Source: an uncultured Eubacterium sp.
Lineage (GTDB): Bacteria; Bacillota_I; Bacilli_A; Erysipelotrichales; Erysipelotrichaceae
Assembly: GCA_904395785.1 (NCBI GenBank)
Contig: CAJFOG010000050.1
Span: forward strand, 1-33,390
Direction of reading: 5' to 3'
Length of the DNA: 33,390 nucleotides
In this document: piece by piece, positions 25,472-33,390 of the stretch
How positions within the stretch are numbered: position 1 is the first letter of the stretch
How the letters are laid out: every line of letters starts with the position of its first letter
Notes under the pieces: generated by a model
Seen by the model: the letters and a program-made list of their open reading frames with translations, nothing else
Told to the model about the DNA's origin: nothing
Databases searched by the model: none
Position numbers and translations under genes: made by a program

Positions 25472-27460
25472 GTGGATCGTCTGGAAAATTTTAAAGTACA
25501 GATTGCGATTATCATATTTGCACAACTTGTTGCGTTACTTGCTTTTTATTTGGCTGATATTGATCAGATAAGTATGATACCAATGGTTGTGTTAGTTGTG
25601 TTGAATATTTTGATTATTCTTTGGATAGTATATCATTTTCAAAATGAAAAGATTCAAAAAGAAATTAATATTTCCCATATTTTAGGACATGATGCAAAGG
25701 ATGCATTGATGTATGGACAGATTGGTATTATCACATATGATGAGCAATATCATGCAACATGGATCAATGATTTTTTGCAAGAGCGTAAGTTATCTTTAGT
25801 TGGGAAGAAGTTGACTGCATGGATTCCAGAAATCTCGCAATTGTTTCAAGATGATGTAGATCGTATTGTCGCAAGAAGTGGAGACTATGTGTATGAAATC
25901 ATTCGTAAAGAAGGGGGACAAGTGCTATTTTTAAAGGATATTAGTGAAGTACGTAATTTGAAACAACGTTGTATGGAAGATAGTGTTGTAGCTGGATTGA
26001 TTCAATTAGATAACTATATGGAAATTCAACAATATGAAGATGAGGCTCGTATGGCACAAATTAATACGTGTTTGCGTCAACCCGTTTTAGAGTGGGCAAC
26101 ACAGTATGGAATGTTTGTTCGACGTTTACGAAGTGATCGTTTTTTAGTTATTTTAAATGAAAAGATTTTTGCGCAAGTAGTGAAAGATAAATTTTCAATT
26201 TTAAATACTGTTAGAAAAAGTGCAGAAGAAATTGATGCTTCGATTACGTTAAGTATGTCATTTGCACGTGGGACAGATGATTATCGTTTAATGGATTCCA
26301 TGGTAAATGATTTACTTGAATTGGCACAAAGTAGAGGGGGAGATCAAGTTGCGATTAAGCGTTATGGGGAAAATGTGAAATATTTTGGTGGAAATAGCGA
26401 AGCGAAAGAAAAACGTAGCAGAGTTCGTGTTCGTGTTATGTCACAAGCAGTGAAAGAAGCGATTTTAGAAGCACAACGCGTATTTGTGATTGGACACCGG
26501 GAGATGGATTTTGACTGTATGGGTAGTGCATTATGTATGTCATCATTAGCACAAGCATATGGGAAGGAAACGTATGTTGTTAGTCGAAGTGGTGGTATTG
26601 AAGCACAATTACAAGCGGCATTATACGAGTTTCATGATGTATTAGATAAACGGCATAAGTTTATAGAAGATAGTGAGGCTGCTCGTATGATAAAAGACCA
26701 TGATTTAGTAATTGTAGTTGATCATAATAATCCAAATCAAACAGGTGCTCCATTAACTTTAGAACAGGCAAATCGTATTGTGGTCATTGATCACCATCGT
26801 CGTAGTGAAGAATTTATGAGAAATCCATTGCTTGTATATGTGGAAACAAGTGCAAGTTCTACATGTGAATTAGTAAGTGAGTTTTTACCATATCAAACAA
26901 ATAAAGTAAATTTATGTGAAGAAGAAGCGACATTAATGTATGTAGGAATCTTAGTAGATACAAACCGTTTTAGGCAACGTACAGGAAGTCGTACATTTGA
27001 AGCAGTTGCATACTTGAAAAATCAAGGAGTTGATGCGATAGGAGCTGAGAATTTATTAAAAGAATCATATTCTGAATTTGAAGCAAAAGCACATATTATG
27101 CGTTTTGCGAAACGCTATCACGAACATATGATGATTGCACCTGTTATGGAAGGTATTGTTTCTCGTTCTTTAATATCTCAAATTGCGGATAGTTTATTAG
27201 ATATTAAAGGAATGGAGGCTAGTTTTGTGATTGGAGCGATTGATCATGAAACTATTGCTGTATCTGCACGTAGTAAAGGTGTTGTGAATGTACAAGTCAT
27301 TATGGAAAAAATGTCTGGTGGAGGTCATTTTGGAGCAGCAGCATTACAACGTAAAAATACAACAGTAGAAGCTGTATATGAAGAATTAATACAAAAAATA
27401 GAAGAATATACAAAAGAAAGTAAGGAGGAAAGTGAAGATGAAAGTAATCTTATTAAGTGA
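25472..27460 (+). CDS. gdpP: c-di-AMP phosphodiesterase GdpP
   Basis: Two N-terminal TMs, PAS-like and degenerate GGDEF regions, DHH (GHREMDFDCMGSALCM, VVDHN, VIDHHRR) and DHHA1 (MSGGGHFGAAA). Start GTG 25472 or 25463. Confidence 0.93.
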   Translation: MDRLENFKVQIAIIIFAQLVALLAFYLADIDQISMIPMVVLVVLNILIILWIVYHFQNEKIQKEINISHILGHDAKDALMYGQIGIITYDEQYHATWINDFLQERKLSLVGKKLTAWIPEISQLFQDDVDRIVARSGDYVYEIIRKEGGQVLFLKDISEVRNLKQRCMEDSVVAGLIQLDNYMEIQQYEDEARMAQINTCLRQPVLEWATQYGMFVRRLRSDRFLVILNEKIFAQVVKDKFSILNTVRKSAEEIDASITLSMSFARGTDDYRLMDSMVNDLLELAQSRGGDQVAIKRYGENVKYFGGNSEAKEKRSRVRVRVMSQAVKEAILEAQRVFVIGHREMDFDCMGSALCMSSLAQAYGKETYVVSRSGGIEAQLQAALYEFHDVLDKRHKFIEDSEAARMIKDHDLVIVVDHNNPNQTGAPLTLEQANRIVVIDHHRRSEEFMRNPLLVYVETSASSTCELVSEFLPYQTNKVNLCEEEATLMYVGILVDTNRFRQRTGSRTFEAVAYLKNQGVDAIGAENLLKESYSEFEAKAHIMRFAKRYHEHMMIAPVMEGIVSRSLISQIADSLLDIKGMEASFVIGAIDHETIAVSARSKGVVNVQVIMEKMSGGGHFGAAALQRKNTTVEAVYEELIQKIEEYTKESKEESEDESNLIK

Positions 27461-27884
27461 TGTGAAAAAGTTAGGTAAAAAAGGTGATGTTGTTGAAGTT
27501 AGTGATGGATATGCGAAAAACTTCTTAATGAAACAAAAACTTGCAGTGCAAGTTACTAAAAAAAGTATGGAAATCTTAGATGAACAACATCTACAACAAG
27601 ATTTACAAGAAAAACAAATGGAAAGTGATGCGGAAGCATTAAAAAAAGAACTAGCAAAAATTACATTAGAGTTTTATGTGAAAGTTGGAAATGGTGGACG
27701 TGTATTTGGGAGTGTTTCTACAAAACAAATTGTGGAGCAGTTACAAAAAGTACATGGTATTAAGTTGGAAAAGCGCAAATTTATTGATAAGGAACCAATT
27801 TATTCGTTAGGGTATACAGATGTAAAGGTAGATTTATATCGTAATAAAGTTATTGGAAATATTCGTGTACATGTGAATGGATAA
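27438..27884 (+). CDS. rplI: 50S ribosomal protein bL9
   Basis: MKVILLSDVKKLGKKGDVVEVSDGYAKNFLMKQKLAV; overlaps the gdpP 3' end. Confidence 0.96.
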   Translation: MKVILLSDVKKLGKKGDVVEVSDGYAKNFLMKQKLAVQVTKKSMEILDEQHLQQDLQEKQMESDAEALKKELAKITLEFYVKVGNGGRVFGSVSTKQIVEQLQKVHGIKLEKRKFIDKEPIYSLGYTDVKVDLYRNKVIGNIRVHVNG

Positions 27885-27895
27885 GGAGTTTTACC

Positions 27896-29239
27896 ATGAA
27901 TAAAGAGTTGCCACATAGTAATGAAGCTGAACAGGCAATCCTTGGAAGTATGATGATATATCCAAATGTATCAAGTGTTGTATTTGATCAAAATTTACAA
28001 GAAGAAGATTTTTATATGGATATTCATCGTCGTATTTTTCGTGCGATGTTAGAAATTAGTGATAGTAAAAAACCGATTGATTTAACAACATTAGTTTCTC
28101 GTCTACAAGATACGCAACAATTACATTTAGTTGGTGGTATGGAGTATATTTTACGTTTAAGTGATACAGCGATATCTCCTGCCAATAGTACAACTTATAT
28201 TGATTTGATTAAAAGTCGTGCGCATTTAAGAAGGTTGATTGAAACTGCACAAGTCATTGTTGAGGAGGGGTATGATACTTCCTCTTCTTTAGATGATATT
28301 ATGGATAAAGCAGAGCGAGATATCTTAAATGTAACTAGAGATCGTAAAGCAACAGAATTTCGTTCAAGTCGTGCTGTTGTATCGACTGTTATGCATGAGT
28401 TGGAACAACTACGTAATAGTGATACAAGGATTACTGGTATTAAAACAGGATATACAGATTTAGATGGAATGACCAATGGTTTTCAGCGTGGAGATTTAAT
28501 TATTCTTGCGGCTCGTCCTGCAATGGGAAAAACAGCATTTGCGCTAAATTTAGCCTTAAATGCATCCTTTTATAATGAAGGTGCAATTGCGATATTCTCG
28601 CTAGAGATGCCTGCGGAAGCATTGATGAAACGTATTTTAAGTGCGAAAAGTGCAGTAGAATCTAGTAAGCTTAGAAGTGGATTTATCAGTGATGATGAAT
28701 TTAGTAAATTAAATGAAGCTGCACAAGAACTTATGAAATGTAAGCTATTTGTGGATGATAGTTCCAATGTGAAAATTAGTGAAGTATTTTCTAAATGCCG
28801 TAAGTTAAAAAGTGAACATGGATTAGACCTTGTAGTAATTGACTATTTACAGTTAATTAGTGGTAGTGGAAGAGGTGGAGAAAACCGCCAACAAGAAATT
28901 TCTGAAATCTCTCGTTCTTTAAAAGGGCTAGCCAGAGAAATGGAATGCCCTGTTATTGCGTTATCACAGTTATCACGTTCCGTAGAATCACGTCCAGATA
29001 AGCACCCAATGTTGTCAGATTTACGTGAATCTGGTGCGATTGAACAGGATGCTGATATTGTCATGTTTTTATATCGTGATGAATATTATAATAAAGATCA
29101 TGAACAAGAACAAAACAATCCTACTGATAAAACAGATGTGGATATCGCAAAACATCGTAACGGAGCGACAGGTCGTGTAGAATTAGCATTCCAAAAGTCT
29201 ATTTCAGCATTTTTTAACATAGCAAAATCTAATTATTAG
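27896..29239 (+). CDS. dnaB: Replicative DNA helicase DnaB
   Basis: PHSNEAEQAILGSMM, LAARPAMGKTAFALN, LVVIDYLQLISG, SDLRESGAIEQDADIVMFLYR. Confidence 0.97.
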   Translation: MNKELPHSNEAEQAILGSMMIYPNVSSVVFDQNLQEEDFYMDIHRRIFRAMLEISDSKKPIDLTTLVSRLQDTQQLHLVGGMEYILRLSDTAISPANSTTYIDLIKSRAHLRRLIETAQVIVEEGYDTSSSLDDIMDKAERDILNVTRDRKATEFRSSRAVVSTVMHELEQLRNSDTRITGIKTGYTDLDGMTNGFQRGDLIILAARPAMGKTAFALNLALNASFYNEGAIAIFSLEMPAEALMKRILSAKSAVESSKLRSGFISDDEFSKLNEAAQELMKCKLFVDDSSNVKISEVFSKCRKLKSEHGLDLVVIDYLQLISGSGRGGENRQQEISEISRSLKGLAREMECPVIALSQLSRSVESRPDKHPMLSDLRESGAIEQDADIVMFLYRDEYYNKDHEQEQNNPTDKTDVDIAKHRNGATGRVELAFQKSISAFFNIAKSNY

Positions 29240-29252
29240 GAAGGATATACAT

Positions 29253-29999
29253 ATGAAATTTGCCTTATTAGCAAGTGGTTCAAAAGGCAATTGTTGCCTT
29301 GTGAAGCATAAGGATACCAAAATTATGATTGATTGTGGGACTACAGGGAAATATTTAAAAACATGTTTTGATCGGTTATCATACGATCCTTTACAAACAG
29401 ATGCATTACTGATTACACATACACATAAAGACCATGTGTCACAAGTAAAACTATTTGATCGTTTACCGACATTTGCATCTAGTCCACTTACAAAAGATCG
29501 TTTATCATCTATTCTTCCTTATGATATTGTACAAGTAAAAGATCTAAAAATTACTGCATTACCAATGAGTCATGATTGTGAGGGAACAATAGGGTTCACA
29601 ATTGAATGTGAAGGCGAAAAGATGGTATATATCACAGATACTGGTTATATTAAAGAAGAAGTAAAACAATACATAAAAGGTGCAGATTATTATGTGTTTG
29701 AAAGTAATCATGATGTGGAAATGTTGATGCAGACAAAACGCCCTGTATTTATAAAACAGCGTATCATTAATGATTATGGACATTTGTGTAATGAAGATAG
29801 TGCAAATATATTAAGTGAAATTATTGATGTGAATAAGACAAAAGAAATTGTGTTAGCACATATTTCACAAGAAGGAAATACAAGAGAAAAAGCATTACGT
29901 ACATTACAAGAAACATTACATCGTAAACAAATCAAACATGATCATATGAAATTATATCCTGCAGATCAATTTTCTATTTATATCGGTGGGAAAAAATAA
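29253..29999 (+). CDS. walJ: MBL-fold hydrolase WalJ/YycJ
   Basis: FALLASGSKGNCCLV, LLITHTHKDHVSQV; followed by htrA. Confidence 0.9.
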   Translation: MKFALLASGSKGNCCLVKHKDTKIMIDCGTTGKYLKTCFDRLSYDPLQTDALLITHTHKDHVSQVKLFDRLPTFASSPLTKDRLSSILPYDIVQVKDLKITALPMSHDCEGTIGFTIECEGEKMVYITDTGYIKEEVKQYIKGADYYVFESNHDVEMLMQTKRPVFIKQRIINDYGHLCNEDSANILSEIIDVNKTKEIVLAHISQEGNTREKALRTLQETLHRKQIKHDHMKLYPADQFSIYIGGKK

Positions 30000-30011
30000 G
30001 GGAGGATATCT

Positions 30012-31091
30012 ATGAAAAAGATGACGTCATTTCTTCTAACTTTGTTGTTTTTTTGGAATATCATCATTACAATACAGTACTATCTTTTCACGACACAAAA
30101 AGAAAATCAAGTTACATATACACCATCTTCTACCATTCAACAAGCAAGTGTAGAAATATCTAGTAATGTAACGGAATTAGTAAAGAAAAGTGAAAATAAA
30201 GTAGTAACTGTAACATCTTCTTTACATGGACAAAGTGTAGGAACAGGTAGTGGTGCAATTTATCGCTTAGATAATGATACCGTGTATATTATTACAAATT
30301 ACCATGTGATTGCGGATGGTAATGAAACATCTATTATTTTTGCGAACCAAAAAGAAAGTGAAGCAGAAATTGTAGGAAAAGATCAATTAACAGATTTAGC
30401 ACTTTTGAAAACAAAGATAGATTTTGAAGTAGAAGCATTCACAATTGGTGATTCTTCTCTTACACAAAAAGGAGAATACGTCATTGCGATGGGAAGTCCG
30501 TTAGGTATTGAATATCAAGGAAGTGTATCTGGTGGATTAATTAGTGGGTTAAATCGAAGAATGGAAATGGATATTGATGATGATGGAATATCTGATTGGG
30601 ATATGAATGTTTTACAAACAGATGCAGCTATCAATCCAGGAAATAGTGGAGGACCACTGATTAATCAAGCGGGAGAATTAATTGGAATTAACTCAATGAA
30701 AATTGCGGATACAACAGTAGAGGGATTTGGATTTGCGATACCTATTAATGAAGTAATTCCTATTATTACACAATTAGAAAAAGAAGGGAAAGTAATACGT
30801 CCGATTTTAGGAGTATCTGTACAATCTATTTATCAATTGTCCAATTTTGAGAAAACATATTTTGGATTAACTGATGAAGAAGGACTATTTGTGGTGAATG
30901 TATCACAAGGTTCCCCAGCACAAAAAGCAGGTATTCAAACAGGGGATCTATTAGTATCAATAGATGGTGTAACCTTAACAGATTTTAAACAGTTTAGACA
31001 AATTTTATATTCTCATAAAGTAAATGATAAGATACATATCGTTTATAAAAGAGATGGAAAACAAGTAGAAAAAGAAATCACACTAGCATAG
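30012..31091 (+). CDS. htrA: HtrA/DegP-family trypsin-like serine protease with PDZ
   Basis: Triad contexts ITNYHVIAD, LTDLALLK, NPGNSGGPLIN; PDZ GSPAQKAGIQTGDLLVSIDG; N-terminal TM. Confidence 0.94.
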   Translation: MKKMTSFLLTLLFFWNIIITIQYYLFTTQKENQVTYTPSSTIQQASVEISSNVTELVKKSENKVVTVTSSLHGQSVGTGSGAIYRLDNDTVYIITNYHVIADGNETSIIFANQKESEAEIVGKDQLTDLALLKTKIDFEVEAFTIGDSSLTQKGEYVIAMGSPLGIEYQGSVSGGLISGLNRRMEMDIDDDGISDWDMNVLQTDAAINPGNSGGPLINQAGELIGINSMKIADTTVEGFGFAIPINEVIPIITQLEKEGKVIRPILGVSVQSIYQLSNFEKTYFGLTDEEGLFVVNVSQGSPAQKAGIQTGDLLVSIDGVTLTDFKQFRQILYSHKVNDKIHIVYKRDGKQVEKEITLA

Positions 31092-31137
31092 TAATAATCT
31101 ATGCTTTTTCTAATATAAAAAGATGGAGGGTATTTAT

Positions 31138-31941
31138 ATGATTTTATATTTTAGTGGAACGGGAAATAGCCTATTGGTTGCACAACGATTAAAAGAAAAA
31201 TTACAGGATGATATTGTATCACTAAATGATGTATTGAAATATTCAACATCATATAAATTCACATCAACCAAACCATTTGTGATTGTTTGTCCTATTTATG
31301 CATGGAGATTACCTTTTAAAATAGAACAATTGATAAAAAAAGCAAACTTTAAAGGAAACAACAACGTGTATTTTGTTGCGACATTAGGAGCAAATGCAGG
31401 AAATGCTAGTGCATATTGTAGAAATATTATACAAAAGAAACAATTAACATATAAAGGATTTTATCAAATTATTATGCCTGATTCTTATGTGGTGGCAGAA
31501 CGTATGGTATCAAAAGAAGAAGCAAAACATCAGATACAGCATGTGATAAAAGATATTGATATACTAAGTGAAATAATAGCATGTGAAAAAGATATAGATA
31601 CACCAGCTAACAAATCCTTAAAAAATAGTTTCTTATCAAGTGTTGGATATTGGGGCTTTCATCATTTTATGGAACATAGTCGATCATTTACAGTACTAGA
31701 TACTTGTATACGTTGTGGAAAATGTATACAAGGGTGTCCGACAAATAATATTGTGTTTCATAAAAACAGTGTTAAGTATAAAAATGACTGTATGTTTTGT
31801 TTATCTTGTCTACACCATTGTCCAACCCAAGCATTAGAGTATAAAGGTAAAATAAAAGAAAATGGACAATATGTTTGTCCTGATATTAATGAAATTATAG
31901 GTGGGACAGTAAAGGGACAAAGAGATTTTAAAAAATCTTAA
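31138..31941 (+). CDS. EFR1-type flavodoxin-ferredoxin (2x[4Fe-4S]) protein
   Basis: YFSGTGNSLLVAQRL (FMN loop), CIRCGKCIQGCP and CMFCLSCLHHCP; start trimmed from 31123 (GGAGGG RBS). Confidence 0.9.
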   Translation: MILYFSGTGNSLLVAQRLKEKLQDDIVSLNDVLKYSTSYKFTSTKPFVIVCPIYAWRLPFKIEQLIKKANFKGNNNVYFVATLGANAGNASAYCRNIIQKKQLTYKGFYQIIMPDSYVVAERMVSKEEAKHQIQHVIKDIDILSEIIACEKDIDTPANKSLKNSFLSSVGYWGFHHFMEHSRSFTVLDTCIRCGKCIQGCPTNNIVFHKNSVKYKNDCMFCLSCLHHCPTQALEYKGKIKENGQYVCPDINEIIGGTVKGQRDFKKS

Positions 31942-31977
31942 AGAAAACTGTTATACTTACTCAATGGAGTGATGTAG

Positions 31978-33390
31978 ATGTTTTTAAAAAAAATAATGTT
32001 ATATGGAAAAACATACCCATTGAGTATATATTTATTAAGTATGTTATGTATATTTCTTTTTGTGTATGATAACTATTACTTCAATATTACAAAAACGAAA
32101 TATACATTTTTTGTGTTTTCCACAGTCATTGCGACGTTATGTTACATAATATGTAAAGGAAGACGATGGCTTATTTATAAAAAATGGAACTTACAGTTAT
32201 CAATTGTGGATAAGTGTTTTATGATATGGATAGTTATACAAGTAGTATCAGTTGTATGCTCGTCGTATTTTAAGGAAGCAATTGATGGAAGTCTTGGGCG
32301 AAATACAGGGCTTATTTTTAGCTTGTTATGCGTAAGTGCATATTGGATAGTGTCAAGATCTAAAATATATTTAAAGCATATATGTATGTTATATTTAACA
32401 TCTTGTAGCTTATTACATATCCTTGCCATATTAAATTTTTATTCAATAGATTTACTAGGATTTTATATTAAACTATCGGATTATCAATCTTCATTTTTTA
32501 TTTCCACAACAGGGAATATTAATTTTTATGCATCTATCATTTGTTTAAGCCTACCAATTAGCTGTTACTTATATATTAAGTTACAAAACTATCAGAAGAT
32601 ATTGTTAATTATGAATAGTTTAGGTTTTATGGGATTAATATGTGGAAATAGTGATAGTGGATATTTAGGAATAGGTTGTATGTTTTTAATTTTATTATAT
32701 ATTAGTAGTAGATCTATTCATAACTTTAAAAAATGTATAGTTTTGATAATCATATTTTTGACATGTGGAAAACTATTAAGTATATGTAGTATGTTATTTC
32801 CTATTGCTAGTAGATTATATTATACGTTATCTTCTTTTTTTACAGATAGTATCGGTTCATGGATATTATGGTTACTATTTATATGTATATATTTTATTAT
32901 AGAATTTTATGAGGAAAAGTTATCTTCTTATATGCGATATGTAAGAGTTGGATTAGTTACTTTCTATATTTTTATGTTATGTATATTTGTCTTCTTATTT
33001 ATCTATTTAAGTTTTATAAATACAAATATTCAAATTGGATATTTATCCACATACTTTAGATGGAATGATCATTGGGGAACAGGCAGAGCAAAGGCTTGGA
33101 GAGCATTATGGGAAGTCTTTACAAATTTTTCATATAAACAAAAATTATTTGGTTTTGGACCTGATACAACAAGAGCTATTATGTTTTTAAACTATGGAAA
33201 TGATACTTATTTGGTACAATATGATAATGCGCATAATGAGTATTTACAATATTTAATGACAATAGGGATTGCAGGACTTTGTGGTTATATAAGTATTTTT
33301 TCCACAATGTTTTATCGAATTTATCAATATAAAAATATATTGACAGTTAGAGTAATCGCTATTACAATTACAGTAGGAGCATACTTAATA
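31978..33390 (+). CDS. O-antigen ligase/polymerase family membrane protein, 3' truncated by the window end
   Basis: ATG at 31978 (MFLKKIMLYGKTYPLSIYLLSMLCIFLF…) stays open to 33390 (471 codons). Motif GTGRAKAWRALWEVFTNFSYKQKLFGFGPDTTRAIM…YDNAHNEYLQYLMTIGIAGL. Absent from the ORF track because no stop lies inside the window. Confidence 0.85.
   Translation, partial: MFLKKIMLYGKTYPLSIYLLSMLCIFLFVYDNYYFNITKTKYTFFVFSTVIATLCYIICKGRRWLIYKKWNLQLSIVDKCFMIWIVIQVVSVVCSSYFKEAIDGSLGRNTGLIFSLLCVSAYWIVSRSKIYLKHICMLYLTSCSLLHILAILNFYSIDLLGFYIKLSDYQSSFFISTTGNINFYASIICLSLPISCYLYIKLQNYQKILLIMNSLGFMGLICGNSDSGYLGIGCMFLILLYISSRSIHNFKKCIVLIIIFLTCGKLLSICSMLFPIASRLYYTLSSFFTDSIGSWILWLLFICIYFIIEFYEEKLSSYMRYVRVGLVTFYIFMLCIFVFLFIYLSFINTNIQIGYLSTYFRWNDHWGTGRAKAWRALWEVFTNFSYKQKLFGFGPDTTRAIMFLNYGNDTYLVQYDNAHNEYLQYLMTIGIAGLCGYISIFSTMFYRIYQYKNILTVRVIAITITVGAYLI

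Noticed and set aside
32175-32429. 84-aa minus-strand ORF near the window end
   Set aside because: Antisense to the truncated O-antigen-ligase-like CDS that the track omitted.
1-33390. CRISPR arrays, tRNA/rRNA genes, transposases or integrases
   Set aside because: Looked for regular repeat-spacer structure, tRNA-like cloverleaf motifs and transposase ORFs; none found.

Overview
Low-GC Firmicutes chromosomal window, probably an Erysipelotrichia-like spore former; this placement is inferred from gene content and synteny, and no database search was run. It has two housekeeping blocks. The first is an atpC 3' end, then (after an inserted ~9.6 kb) ywzB/DUF1146, spoIID, spoIIQ, mbl and tagO. The second is rpsF-ssb-rpsR-(imm33)-yybS-gdpP-rplI-dnaB-walJ-htrA. 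Between and around them lie accessory loci: a broken LRR surface-protein gene, lepB, a yclNOPQ-like siderophore ABC transporter, a membrane-anchored coiled-coil protein, two O-antigen-ligase-like proteins, ldh, a likely structured ncRNA, a DHFR-like reductase, a solo ClpC-like ATPase with a degenerate second AAA module, an XRE/DUF3169 pair with tandem operators, ispD, an aminotransferase-nucleotidyltransferase fusion that resembles phosphonate tailoring enzymes, and a frameshifted SnoaL-like/GGDEF gene. Most worth checking: the GC-rich orphan RNA at ~15030-15197, the fusion enzyme at 19881-21662, the dead-D2 Clp protein, and two genes broken by the same 7-to-6 A/T-tract contraction. Many entries in the ORF track are antisense artefacts. 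The last gene (31978 to the window end) is missing from the track because it runs off the window.
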